Source: an uncultured Eubacteriales bacterium
GTDB taxonomy: Bacteria > Bacillota > Clostridia > Oscillospirales > Acutalibacteraceae
Assembly: GCA_910577755.1 (NCBI GenBank)
Contig: CAJTNL010000011.1
Coordinates: forward strand, 10,934 to 74,933
Reading direction: 5' to 3'
Length of the DNA: 64,000 bases
Part shown: positions 9,081 to 18,640 of the stretch, in pieces
Numbering within the stretch: position 1 is the stretch's first letter
Layout: every line of letters starts with the position of its first letter
Notes under the pieces: model-generated
The model's database searches: none
Told to the model about the DNA's origin: nothing
The model's input: the letters and a program-made list of their open reading frames with translations, nothing else
Program-made: the position numbers and the translations under genes

Positions 9081-11078
9081 TTGAAACAGAAAGTATGGGT
9101 TTCTTCTCCAATTTTATATGTGTTAGCGACCATTATGTTAAGCATGACGGTTGCCAGTTGGTTTTGGAATCCGATTATATTTTATATAGAATTAGGTTTA
9201 ACGATTGTTGCGGTTGCTATTATAACTATTTTCCTTGTTCGGTTTCAATCTTATTTAACCGTTGCAATGAGATCAGTCAATAAGGTTTTATCAGGACAGG
9301 AGTATCAATTGCTTCAAGACTTTACATTGCCGGTGGCAATCGTAGGGAATAAAGGAGATATTATTTGGGTCAATACAGCCTTTTTTATGGATGTTGGAAG
9401 AGAATCTGACTGTCGCGGAGAAAATATATTAAAACTGATTCAGCCCAAAACCATGGGGCAGGTAGTGGAAGATAACGGTACCGATATAAAGGTGGACGAC
9501 AAAGAGTTTACGGTGTTTGCATCGAAAATACAAAATTCTTATATTTTATATTTTGTGAATAATACAGTTTATAAAGAAATCAGTCGAGAACATGAGCAAA
9601 CGCGTCCTTGTGTGATGATTGTAGCATTTGACAATAAAGAAGAAATTGCTCATGATTGTAGCGCTGCAGAAGAAGCTCGCATCAATGCGGAGGTTGAGGC
9701 CACATTAAACCACTGGACTCAGGATATGTGCGGCTTTATTAAGAAGCTGAGCGGAGGTAATCGTTATCTATTAGTAAGCGACGAGCATCATATTGCATGG
9801 GCTGCAGAAAAGCGTTTTGAGATTTTGGACGTAATTCGTAAAATAAAAGCACCAGGCAACCGCAGTGCAACGGTTTCAATTGGTATTGGACGTGGAGCAC
9901 GTAGTCTTACTGAGAGTGAGCAATGGGCACGTCAGGCATTGGATATGGCGTTGGGTCGCGGTGGCGATCAGGTAGCAGTAAAAACAGTAAATGACGATTA
10001 TGATTTTTATGGAGGACTTTCCAAAGGCGTAGAAAAACGGGATAAAGTACGTACCAGAGTTATTGCGGCTTCTATTTCTGATCATATGAAAGCCAGTGAT
10101 AAAGTTTTGATTATGGGACATCAGAATACCGATCTGGATGCAGTTGGTGCTGCTGTAGGAGTGTGGAGTGCTGCAAGTAAAGGCTTACAAAAAAAAGCGT
10201 ATATTGTTTTGAATCGCCATACGACCATGGCAATGCCAATTGTTGAGGCAATAGAAAACGCTAATACGGATATTGAAGAGGAAATTTTTATATCCGAAGC
10301 AGAAGCATTGGGCATAATAACGCCAAAAACACTGGTGGTTGTGGTAGACACACATTCACAGGATTTTGTTGAGAGCCGTGAATTACTAGATACAGCACAA
10401 AGAGTTGTAGTGATTGATCATCATCGCATGATGGTTAAGCATATTACAAACGCAGTTGTGTTTTACCATGAGCCGTATGCCAGTTCCACTTCTGAAATGG
10501 TAACAGAGCTGGTACGATATATTGGTAATCCAGCTCTGAGTAAAGAAGAAGCCGATGGGTTGCTAGCAGGTATTATGTTGGATACAAAAAATTTCGTTTT
10601 AAAAAGCGGTGTACGAACTTTTGAAGCTGCAGCTTATTTAAGGCGTAGAGGTGCAGATACCGTAGTGGTAAAAAAAATGTTCTCCAGTAATATTGATACC
10701 TATAAGGAAAAGTATTCTTTAATTTCCGCTTCTGAAATTTACAAAGGCTGCGCTATTGCTTGTACCGACGAAAACTCGCCCAATATTCGTGTGGCAGCAG
10801 CACAAGCGGCAGATGATTTATTAGCAATTCAAGGCGCTAATGCGTCATTTGTACTGTTTCAAACAGGTAATACCGTGAATATATCTGCACGGTCATTAGG
10901 AGATATTAATGTACAGATTATTATTGAAGCCATGGGAGGCGGCGGACATTTAACGATGGCTGGTGTACAAAAAGCTGATGCAACAATTGAGCAGGTAAAA
11001 CGAGAACTTAAGAAAGTAATTGATGATATATTACCTCATGCCAGCAATACCCCAGCATTAAAAGGAAGTAAACTATAA
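9081..11078 (+). CDS. gdpP: Cyclic-di-AMP phosphodiesterase (GdpP/DHH family)
   Basis: A 665-residue membrane-bound phosphodiesterase that hydrolyses c-di-AMP and so affects osmotic and cell-wall homeostasis. Two N-terminal membrane segments (about residues 8-55) are followed by a PAS-like region, a degenerate GGDEF domain without an intact GGDEF motif, and DHH/DHHA1 domains. The DHH domain shows GHQNTDLDAVGAA, VVVDTHSQD and VIDHHRMM; DHHA1 shows GGGGHLTMAG. The TTG at 9081 is preferred over the ATG at 9054 because AAGGGG lies upstream at good spacing. It is followed after 16 bases by rplI, the conserved gdpP-rplI-dnaB order of Firmicutes. Confidence 0.93.
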   Translation: MKQKVWVSSPILYVLATIMLSMTVASWFWNPIIFYIELGLTIVAVAIITIFLVRFQSYLTVAMRSVNKVLSGQEYQLLQDFTLPVAIVGNKGDIIWVNTAFFMDVGRESDCRGENILKLIQPKTMGQVVEDNGTDIKVDDKEFTVFASKIQNSYILYFVNNTVYKEISREHEQTRPCVMIVAFDNKEEIAHDCSAAEEARINAEVEATLNHWTQDMCGFIKKLSGGNRYLLVSDEHHIAWAAEKRFEILDVIRKIKAPGNRSATVSIGIGRGARSLTESEQWARQALDMALGRGGDQVAVKTVNDDYDFYGGLSKGVEKRDKVRTRVIAASISDHMKASDKVLIMGHQNTDLDAVGAAVGVWSAASKGLQKKAYIVLNRHTTMAMPIVEAIENANTDIEEEIFISEAEALGIITPKTLVVVVDTHSQDFVESRELLDTAQRVVVIDHHRMMVKHITNAVVFYHEPYASSTSEMVTELVRYIGNPALSKEEADGLLAGIMLDTKNFVLKSGVRTFEAAAYLRRRGADTVVVKKMFSSNIDTYKEKYSLISASEIYKGCAIACTDENSPNIRVAAAQAADDLLAIQGANASFVLFQTGNTVNISARSLGDINVQIIIEAMGGGGHLTMAGVQKADATIEQVKRELKKVIDDILPHASNTPALKGSKL

Positions 11079-11094
11079 TCATGGAGGGATACTT

Positions 11095-11547
11095 ATGAAA
11101 GTTGTACTACTTGCAGATGTAAAAGGTAGCGGAAAAAAAGGTGACCTAATTCAAGTGTCTGATGGATATGCGCGTAACTTTTTATTTCCCAGAAAGCTGG
11201 CGACAGAGGCCAATGCACAAGCTTTGAATGAACTGCAAAATGCAAAAGCATCACAAGCGTTTAAGCTGGAACAGGAAAAACAGGCTGCAAAATCCTCAGC
11301 TGACCAAATTAACGGTAAAAGTATTTCTGTTCAAGCGAAAGCGGGTCAAGGTGGCAAACTGTTTGGTTCTGTTACTGCAAAGGAAATTGCAGAGGCAATT
11401 AAAAAGCAGTACGGAGTTGAGGTTGACAAACGCAAAATAGATACCAAGGGTGATATCAAAGCGTTTGGTACATATGAGTGTGAAGTTAAGCTTTATACAG
11501 GGATTATCGCTATCGTAAAAGCAGTTGTAACCGAAAAAAAATCGTAA
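11095..11547 (+). CDS. rplI: 50S ribosomal protein L9
   Basis: A 150-residue large-subunit protein that binds 23S rRNA domain V. The N-terminal domain MKVVLLADVKGSGKKGD and the segment VSDGYARNFLFPR are diagnostic. A long charged helix (about 45-80) links it to the C-terminal domain (GKLFGSVTAKEIAEAIK), as expected for L9. ATGGAGG precedes the ATG. Part of the gdpP-rplI-dnaB cluster. Confidence 0.97.
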   Translation: MKVVLLADVKGSGKKGDLIQVSDGYARNFLFPRKLATEANAQALNELQNAKASQAFKLEQEKQAAKSSADQINGKSISVQAKAGQGGKLFGSVTAKEIAEAIKKQYGVEVDKRKIDTKGDIKAFGTYECEVKLYTGIIAIVKAVVTEKKS

Positions 11548-11556
11548 GGTTGGCAA

Positions 11557-11583
11557 CCTGATGGCTTTTAGTCATCGGGTTTT
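11557..11583 (+). terminator. Hairpin terminator or attenuator between rplI and dnaB
   Basis: CCTGATGGC/GTCATCGGG form a 9-bp stem with two G-T wobbles and a TTTTA loop, followed by TTTTCC. The U-tract is short, so it may only attenuate read-through into dnaB, 44 bases further on. Confidence 0.6.
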
Positions 11584-11627
11584 CCTTTATTAAGAAAACT
11601 TAGCAGGGCGGTAAAGGAGATATTCCT

Positions 11628-13037
11628 ATGGCGGATGAAAATCAAATATTTAGTGATGATTTAGTAAGTGCAGGTATATTGGGTTTAAACAACCAAACTC
11701 TGCCGTTTAGCCAGGAGGCAGAACAATCGGTGCTAGGTGCTATTCTGCTGGATTCCGGCTGCTTAGACCGTGTTGCGGAAATATTGCCGCGACCGGAATA
11801 TTTTCATCAAGTGAATAATCATTTAATTTACGGAGCTATGCTTGAAATGTTCACAGCAGGACGTCCGGTTGATTTTATAACGGTTCTTGAAAAGCTGAAA
11901 GAATCTAAATCTTTTGATGAAGCCAATGGTAAAGCATATCTGATTCAACTTGCTCAATTGGTACCGTCTATTTCCAATGTGGAATCTTATGCCAAAATCG
12001 TTCGCAATAAATATGATATTCGCAGTTTAATTTTAACGGCAAGAGAAATTTTAGAAGATGCTTCCGATGGTTCTGCCGATGCGTCACAGCTATTAGATGC
12101 TGCCGAACAACGTATTTTTGATATTCGTCGCGGTAAGAATATGCAGGGTTTACAGCGTGTCAATGAACTGATTATTCAAACTTTTGACCGTTTGGATATG
12201 TTGAATTCGCCGGAAAGCGATCTATATAAGGGAGTTCCCACAGGTATAACAGAACTAGACAATGTTATTACGGGTTTGAATCGTTCAGACTTGATTTTAC
12301 TGGCGGCTCGTCCGGGTATGGGTAAAACCAGTTTTGCCCTTAATATTATGCGTCATGCTGCTGTGGTTGCAAAAAAACGCGTAGCTTTTTTCTCGCTGGA
12401 AATGGCCAAAGAACAGTTGGTTTCCCGTTTGCTTTCGACAGAAAGTATGGTCAGTAGTATCAAATTACGTACCGGTAAGCTTGATGAAGGAGAATGGATG
12501 CGCCTAATTGAAGGTGGAGATATTCTTTCAAAAACTGAAATGTATTTTGATGACAGCTCTCAAATTACAGTACAGGAGATAAAAGCAAAATTGCGTCGAT
12601 TAAAAGATGTAGATCTAGTGATTATTGACTATTTACAATTAATGTCTGGCAGTCGACGAACGGACAACCGTGTGCAGGAGATTTCTGAAATAACCCGTAA
12701 CCTAAAAATTATGGCAAAAGAGCTGATGATACCGGTAATTACTCTTTCTCAGCTTTCCCGTGACAGTGAAAAACGTGCTACCAATGCACATCGCCCTGTT
12801 TTGTCCGACCTAAGAGATTCCGGTTCTATTGAGCAGGATGCTGATATTGTATTATTTCTTTATCGTGATGATTATTATCAAAGCAGTGAAGCGCCGGGTC
12901 AGGAAATAGATAGGAATCGTGGAGAGTGTATTGTGGCAAAAAATCGTCATGGTGAAACGAAAACAGTACCGCTGCATTGGCAAGGGGAGTTTATGCGTTT
13001 TACATCTCAGGAGGTTATACGCAGTGAACCATTTTAA
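11628..13037 (+). CDS. dnaB: Replicative DNA helicase DnaB
   Basis: A 469-residue hexameric 5'-3' helicase (DnaC in Bacillus nomenclature) that unwinds DNA at the fork. The N-terminal primase-interacting domain contains EAEQSVLGAILLD. The RecA-like domain has Walker A AARPGMGKTSFA, Walker B LVIIDYLQLM, the H4 segment LSQLSRDSEKR and DLRDSGSIEQDAD. No intein is present. The ATG has AAAGGAG seven bases upstream. Its 3' end overlaps tilS by 14 bases. Confidence 0.97.
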   Translation: MADENQIFSDDLVSAGILGLNNQTLPFSQEAEQSVLGAILLDSGCLDRVAEILPRPEYFHQVNNHLIYGAMLEMFTAGRPVDFITVLEKLKESKSFDEANGKAYLIQLAQLVPSISNVESYAKIVRNKYDIRSLILTAREILEDASDGSADASQLLDAAEQRIFDIRRGKNMQGLQRVNELIIQTFDRLDMLNSPESDLYKGVPTGITELDNVITGLNRSDLILLAARPGMGKTSFALNIMRHAAVVAKKRVAFFSLEMAKEQLVSRLLSTESMVSSIKLRTGKLDEGEWMRLIEGGDILSKTEMYFDDSSQITVQEIKAKLRRLKDVDLVIIDYLQLMSGSRRTDNRVQEISEITRNLKIMAKELMIPVITLSQLSRDSEKRATNAHRPVLSDLRDSGSIEQDADIVLFLYRDDYYQSSEAPGQEIDRNRGECIVAKNRHGETKTVPLHWQGEFMRFTSQEVIRSEPF

Positions 13038-14415
13038 TGAATTGCAAGTTATTGAGGCAAAAGTGCATCGCACCTTACAGGCTTATCAAATGCTGACAAA
13101 AGCCAAACGTGTAATTGTTGCTTGCTCCGGCGGTGCAGACTCAATGATGTTGTTGCATTTTTTGATGCAAATGCACGTACCGGTTGTGGCGGCTCATGTT
13201 CATCATGGTTTACGCGGTAAAGAGGCAGATCGTGACGAAAAAATGGTACAGGAATTTTGTACAAAACATAAAATACAATTTAAAACGCTGCATATAGACG
13301 TTGAAAAAAGGGCAAAACAACTAGGTATTGGTTTTGAAGAATGTGGCAGACAGGTGCGTTATGCTTTTTTTCGTGATCTTGCTGATTCACAGGGTGACAA
13401 AATTGCGACAGCCCATACCTTGTCTGATGTATGTGAAACGGTATTGCTTCATATTTCACGGGGAACGGGATTACGAGGGTTATGCGGTATACCACCGGTG
13501 CGGGATAATATTATTCGTCCATTGCTTGGAATTACACGGCAAGAGGTTGAGGAATATTGTGCTTGCTGTCGGTTATCTTATGTGATAGACAGCACAAATT
13601 TTGAAAAAAAGTATCATCGCAATCATTTGAGATTAGATGTTATACCTTTATTAAAACAACTTAATCCTTCTTTTGAAGAAGCTGTCTTACGAATGACCCA
13701 GCAATGCAGGGAGGATTCTAATTATTTAGATGAACAAACGCAGCAGTATTTATTACATGCAAAAACAGACAAAGGATATCGAACATCTGTATTTGTACAG
13801 ATGCCTAAAGCCATTCGTTCTAGAGCTATTTTATTGACAATCAAGCAAACCAGCATGATAACGCCCACATATAAGCAGGTAGAGCAAATTGATAAAGCGA
13901 TTTTATCTTATCGCGGGGCAGTTACCCTCACAGGAGGCGTACAATTTAGAGTCGAAGGGGATTATCTATTTATACAAACCATTAAAATGGATAAAGTTGA
14001 ATGGGAAGTTACAGCAAATGCGCCTATGGTGGTGTTAAATGATGGCAGAATTATACAGTTTAGACATCAAATTGTGAATAATTATGAAAATCATAAAAAT
14101 TTTCAAAAAATATTGTTTCATAATTCAGTTGATTATGGTACAATAACTGATAACGCAACTTTTCGTAATCGCAGAAAAGGCGATATGTTTCGTCCTGCGG
14201 GACGAGGCATAACCAAATCTTTGAAAAAGTTATTTAACGAAGCGAAAATTCCACCGTCAAAGCGAGATGATATTGTGATTCTGGCAAATGGGGAGCAAAT
14301 ACTTTGGATAGAAGGTTTTGGAGTATCGGAATATGGTTGTGTCACATCACATACAACAAAGTTAGTTTCTATTTCTATAAAAGAAGCGGAGCTTAATATG
14401 CCAAGTAAAACCTAG
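13024..14415 (+). CDS. tilS: tRNA(Ile)-lysidine synthase
   Basis: A 463-residue ATP-pyrophosphatase that attaches lysine to C34 of the tRNA-Ile CAU anticodon, enabling AUA decoding. The PP-loop is CSGGADSM near residue 37, followed by HVHHGLRGKEADRDE and the GFEECGRQVRY and ATAHTLSD regions. The C-terminal part has the substrate-binding domain (RNRRKGDMFRPAGRG). The GTG at 13024 is chosen because CAGGAGG lies nine bases before it and the preceding codons are shadows of dnaB. In many Firmicutes hpt lies between tilS and ftsH; here ftsH follows after 130 bases without it. Confidence 0.94.
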   Translation: MNHFNELQVIEAKVHRTLQAYQMLTKAKRVIVACSGGADSMMLLHFLMQMHVPVVAAHVHHGLRGKEADRDEKMVQEFCTKHKIQFKTLHIDVEKRAKQLGIGFEECGRQVRYAFFRDLADSQGDKIATAHTLSDVCETVLLHISRGTGLRGLCGIPPVRDNIIRPLLGITRQEVEEYCACCRLSYVIDSTNFEKKYHRNHLRLDVIPLLKQLNPSFEEAVLRMTQQCREDSNYLDEQTQQYLLHAKTDKGYRTSVFVQMPKAIRSRAILLTIKQTSMITPTYKQVEQIDKAILSYRGAVTLTGGVQFRVEGDYLFIQTIKMDKVEWEVTANAPMVVLNDGRIIQFRHQIVNNYENHKNFQKILFHNSVDYGTITDNATFRNRRKGDMFRPAGRGITKSLKKLFNEAKIPPSKRDDIVILANGEQILWIEGFGVSEYGCVTSHTTKLVSISIKEAELNMPSKT

Positions 14416-14545
14416 TCTATAGTATGCAGGTATGCTTTGGCTGAGACAAATATAATAGAAATTTATTTTTGTAAGTATATGATCTTAGGCAGCTTGGATA
14501 GAGACTGTCAATTCAATTCATTGCAATCTAAGGAGTGAACTTTAC

Positions 14546-16465
14546 TTGGATAATAAGAAGACCTTAAGAAATCTTGCTATCTACTTGGGTATCCCCATCA
14601 TTATTATTATCGTGGTAGCGTCTATCTATGGCGGCCGCCAAAAATCGACAGAAACATATTCTCAAATCTTAACATATTTTCAAGAAGGTAATGTGAAAAA
14701 ATATTCTATGGATTTGGGTACCGGCGAAATGCAAATTACTTTGCGTGACGATACAACGAAATCTTATACAGCGCCGAGTGTATCTTGGATGTATGATGAT
14801 ATTAAATCGTATGTAAATAATTATAATGCAGAACATTTAGATGATCCGATTGAATTTGATTTAAAACGGCCGGCGGAAACATCTTGGATTATAAACTTTT
14901 TACCGACGATTTTACTCTTTGTTGGTATGATTGTATTTTGGTGGTTCTTCATGAAACGTATGGGGGGCGGAATGGGTGATGCCGGCAAGCAGATGAATTT
15001 TGGTAAAGCAAAAATAAAAAATATGAATGATGAAAAGCGTAAAACAACTTTTCAAGATGTTGCTGGTGCAGATGAAGAAAAAGAGGAACTGGAAGAAATT
15101 GTTCAATTTCTTAAAGATCCAAAACGCTACAACGAATTAGGCGCTCGTATTCCGAAAGGTGTGCTTTTGGTAGGTCCTCCAGGTACCGGTAAAACATTGC
15201 TTGCCAGAGCAGTTGCTGGTGAAGCTGGTGTTCCATTTTTTTCTATGTCCGGTTCCGACTTTGTTGAAATGTTTGTAGGCGTTGGCGCTTCCCGTGTGCG
15301 AGATTTATTTGACCAAGCAAAGAAAAACAGTCCGTGTATTATATTTATTGATGAGATTGACGCGGTAGGACGTCAGAGAGGTGCCGGTTTAGGTGGAGGA
15401 CATGACGAGCGTGAACAAACGTTGAATCAATTGTTGGTTGAAATGGATGGATTTGGAGCTAATGAAGGTATCATTATGATTGCAGCTACCAACCGTCCGG
15501 ATATTTTGGATCCTGCTTTAATGCGTCCTGGTCGTTTTGACCGTCAGGTTATGGTAGGCTATCCGGATGTAAGGGGTAGAGAGGATATTCTGAAAGTGCA
15601 CGCAAGAGGAAAACCGATTGCTCCTGATGTTGATTTGGCTACGATTGCGAAGACAACTGCAGGTTTTACAGGTGCTGATTTGGAAAATTTATTAAATGAG
15701 GCAGCTTTATTGTCTGCTAGAAAGCATTTGAAAGCCATTACTATGGAAGAAATTGAGGAAGCAACTATTAAAGTAGTAGTTGGTACTGAAAAGAAGAGCC
15801 ATGTGATGTCAGACAAAGAAAAGACGTTAACAGCGTATCACGAGGCTGGTCACGCTATTGCGGCATATAGCTGTAAAACACAGGATCCAGTTCACCAAAT
15901 CTCTATCATTCCAAGAGGCAGAGCTGGAGGTTATACAATGCAGCTACCAAGTGAGGATCGCTCTTATAAATCTCGTTCTGAAATGAGAGAGAGTCTGATT
16001 GTCCTATTGGGCGGAAGAGTTGCTGAAGCTTTAGTACTGGGAGATATTTCTACTGGTGCTTCCAATGATATTGAACGAGCAACACAAACGATTCGTGCCA
16101 TGATTACTAAATATGGTATGAGTGATGATTTGGGTCCCATTGCATATGGGTCTGATAACGGTGAGCCATTCCTTGGTAGAGATATGGGGCATGTGAGGGA
16201 TTATTCTGAAGAAACTGCATCTGAAATTGATGCAGAATTGAGAAAGATGATGTCTAATGCGTATGATCAAACAGAACAAATTCTCAAAAATCATATGTCA
16301 AAGCTGCATGAGGTGGCAAAACAACTGTTTTCCAATGAAAAAATGAGCGGAGAAGAATTTTATGCAATTATGGGCGATGCTGTTCCTGCTAAGGCTACAA
16401 AACAGGCTGTGCAGCCCTCAAAAGACACACCGTTAGAATGTGCTAACGAGGAAAATGAAGAATAA
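14546..16465 (+). CDS. ftsH: ATP-dependent zinc metalloprotease FtsH
   Basis: A 639-residue membrane-anchored AAA+ protease that degrades misfolded membrane and regulatory proteins. Two membrane segments (about residues 9-27 and 115-135) flank a small extracytoplasmic domain. The AAA domain has Walker A GPPGTGKT, Walker B IIFIDEID, and the second region of homology [20 protein letters not shown]. The zinc site HEAGH is near residue 433. The start is TTG with AAGGAG ten bases upstream, giving the usual N-terminus [10 protein letters not shown] terminator follows directly. Confidence 0.97.
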   Translation: MDNKKTLRNLAIYLGIPIIIIIVVASIYGGRQKSTETYSQILTYFQEGNVKKYSMDLGTGEMQITLRDDTTKSYTAPSVSWMYDDIKSYVNNYNAEHLDDPIEFDLKRPAETSWIINFLPTILLFVGMIVFWWFFMKRMGGGMGDAGKQMNFGKAKIKNMNDEKRKTTFQDVAGADEEKEELEEIVQFLKDPKRYNELGARIPKGVLLVGPPGTGKTLLARAVAGEAGVPFFSMSGSDFVEMFVGVGASRVRDLFDQAKKNSPCIIFIDEIDAVGRQRGAGLGGGHDEREQTLNQLLVEMDGFGANEGIIMIAATNRPDILDPALMRPGRFDRQVMVGYPDVRGREDILKVHARGKPIAPDVDLATIAKTTAGFTGADLENLLNEAALLSARKHLKAITMEEIEEATIKVVVGTEKKSHVMSDKEKTLTAYHEAGHAIAAYSCKTQDPVHQISIIPRGRAGGYTMQLPSEDRSYKSRSEMRESLIVLLGGRVAEALVLGDISTGASNDIERATQTIRAMITKYGMSDDLGPIAYGSDNGEPFLGRDMGHVRDYSEETASEIDAELRKMMSNAYDQTEQILKNHMSKLHEVAKQLFSNEKMSGEEFYAIMGDAVPAKATKQAVQPSKDTPLECANEENEE

Positions 16466-16472
16466 GTAGTGT

Positions 16473-16500
16473 GGAGATGCGAAAGCGTCTCTTTATTTTT
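16473..16500 (+). terminator. Terminator after ftsH
   Basis: GAGATGC/GCGTCTC (one T-G wobble) closes a GAAA tetraloop and is followed by TTTATTTTTG, eight bases after the ftsH stop. Confidence 0.85.
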
Positions 16501-16629
16501 GCAAAAGTAATTTTTATTGCTTAATATAATTCTTTATGCTATTCTTAATAAGATTAGCAGTATACTGTATGTAATAGAATATTCATTTATTATGAGATAG
16601 TGTAAAATATTTAAGGGGAGATTATTTGA

Positions 16630-18609
16630 ATGAAAAAGCAAACCGTTTACGGAAATGAAAGTATTTCCTCTTTAAAAGGCGCTGACCGTGTTCGTAAGCG
16701 TCCCGCAGTTATTTTCGGTTCAGATGGCATAGAAGGATGCGAACATTCAATATTTGAAATTTTATCAAACTCTATTGATGAAGCCAGAGAAGGCTATGGT
16801 AACCGAATTATCGTTACACGTTACGAAGATCAATCTGTAGAGATTGAAGATTTTGGTCGCGGTATTCCGGTAGATTATAATATAAAAGAAGAACGGTATA
16901 ACTGGGAGCTTCTATTTTGTGAATTATACGCAGGAGGTAAATATAATAACCATGCGGACGAGAGTTATGAGTATTCTTTGGGGCTCAATGGTTTAGGACT
17001 TTGCTCCACTCAGTATGCGTCGTCGTATATGGATGTGAATATTCGCCGTGATGGAACGCAATATTCTCTGCATTTTGAAAAGGGAGAGAATATTGGAGGG
17101 TTGACAAAGCAGGATTATCTAAAAAAAGATACGGGTACACGTATTCGTTGGAAGCCGGATTTGGAGGTATTTACTGATATTGATGTTCCGGTGGAATATT
17201 TTTTAGATATGATTAGGAGGCAGGCAATTGTTAATAACGGTGTAACGTTTATATTTCGTAACCAAACGGGATCCAATTTTGAAACCACTGAGTTTTGCTA
17301 TAAAAATGGCATAGCTGATCATGTAAAAGAAATTGCGGGTGAAGATGCGCTTACCACAGTACAATTTTGGCAAACAGAACGCAAAGTACGCGATAGAGAA
17401 GATAAAGAAGAGTATAAGACTAAAATCAATGTTGCCTGTGCTTTTTCAAATAAGGTAAAGGGAATTGAGTATTATCATAACTCCAGTTGGCTGGAATATG
17501 GAGGCGCACCTGATAAAGCGGTGCGTAATGCATTTGTGTATCAAATTGACTCATATTTAAAACAGACGTCTAAGTATAATAAAAATGAAAGCAAAATTAC
17601 CTTTGTTGATGTTGAGGATTGCTTGATTTTGGTGATTTCTTCTTTTTCTAATAGGACTAGTTATGAGAACCAAACGAAAAAGGCTATCACGAATAGAGGG
17701 ATTCAAGAAATAATGACAGAAATGCTTCGCCGAAATCTTGAAATTTATTTTTTAGAAAACCCGCTGGAAGCCGATAAAATTGCAGGGCAGGTTTTAATTA
17801 ATAAACGCAGCCGTGAAGATGCGGAAAAGACGCGGCTGAATTTAAAAAAGAAATTAACTAGCAATTTGGATATTACCAATCGTGTGGCAAAATTTGTAGA
17901 TTGCCGCAGTAAGGATATAACCGAACGTGAAATTTTTATTGTTGAGGGAGACTCTGCTCTAGGCGCATGTAAACAGGCAAGAGATCCGAACTTTCAGGCG
18001 ATTATGCCGATTCGAGGTAAAATTTTAAATTGTTTAAAAGCTGACTACGATAAAATTTTCAAAAGCGATATTATTACCGATTTAATCAAAGTGCTGGGTT
18101 GTGGTGTTGAAGTAAAAAATAAAGCCAATAAAAATCTATCTCACTTTGATTTGTCGGCATTGCGCTGGAATAAAGTCATACTATGTACCGATGCCGACGT
18201 TGATGGCTTCCAGATTCGCACATTACTTTTAACGATGTTATATCGTCTGACACCAACACTGATTGAGGAGGGCAAAGTGTATATTGCGGAATCTCCTCTG
18301 TTTGAAATTACAACAAAAGATCAAACGTATTTTGCTTATACAGAAGCTGAAAAGGAATTGTTTTTAAAGCAGATTGATGGGCAGAAATGTACCGTTCAGC
18401 GCTCAAAAGGTCTTGGTGAAAATGAACCGAATATGATGAACTTTACAACGATGAATCCACAGACGCGCCGTTTAATTGAGGTGATGCCGGAGGATGCGGC
18501 CAAAACCTCTGAAATGTTCGATTTATTATTGGGGGATAATTTGAGCGGCCGAAAGACATTTATTGCTGAAAACGGATATCAGTATATTGATTCTGCAGAT
18601 GTAAGCTGA
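16630..18609 (+). CDS. parE: Type IIA DNA topoisomerase subunit B (divergent ParE/GyrB-like)
   Basis: A 659-residue ATPase/TOPRIM subunit that forms a heterotetramer with the next gene product to pass one duplex through another. The GHKL ATPase has EILSNSIDEA, EDFGRGIP and GLNGLGLCS (GLHGVG in classical GyrB). The TOPRIM part has IVEGDSALG, CTDADVDG and RSKGLGE. The ATG follows AAGGGGAG at ten bases. Sequence differs from classical GyrB and ParE at several motifs, so it may be topoisomerase IV or a third lineage-specific enzyme. Whether a separate gyrAB exists elsewhere cannot be seen here. Confidence 0.88.
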   Translation: MKKQTVYGNESISSLKGADRVRKRPAVIFGSDGIEGCEHSIFEILSNSIDEAREGYGNRIIVTRYEDQSVEIEDFGRGIPVDYNIKEERYNWELLFCELYAGGKYNNHADESYEYSLGLNGLGLCSTQYASSYMDVNIRRDGTQYSLHFEKGENIGGLTKQDYLKKDTGTRIRWKPDLEVFTDIDVPVEYFLDMIRRQAIVNNGVTFIFRNQTGSNFETTEFCYKNGIADHVKEIAGEDALTTVQFWQTERKVRDREDKEEYKTKINVACAFSNKVKGIEYYHNSSWLEYGGAPDKAVRNAFVYQIDSYLKQTSKYNKNESKITFVDVEDCLILVISSFSNRTSYENQTKKAITNRGIQEIMTEMLRRNLEIYFLENPLEADKIAGQVLINKRSREDAEKTRLNLKKKLTSNLDITNRVAKFVDCRSKDITEREIFIVEGDSALGACKQARDPNFQAIMPIRGKILNCLKADYDKIFKSDIITDLIKVLGCGVEVKNKANKNLSHFDLSALRWNKVILCTDADVDGFQIRTLLLTMLYRLTPTLIEEGKVYIAESPLFEITTKDQTYFAYTEAEKELFLKQIDGQKCTVQRSKGLGENEPNMMNFTTMNPQTRRLIEVMPEDAAKTSEMFDLLLGDNLSGRKTFIAENGYQYIDSADVS

Positions 18610-18640
18610 ACTAGTAATATACGAATGGAGTGAAAAAAGG

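Noticed and set aside
9032..9283. 83-codon frame overlapping the start of gdpP
   Set aside because: Shadow of gdpP; the gdpP frame has clear membrane and DHH domains.
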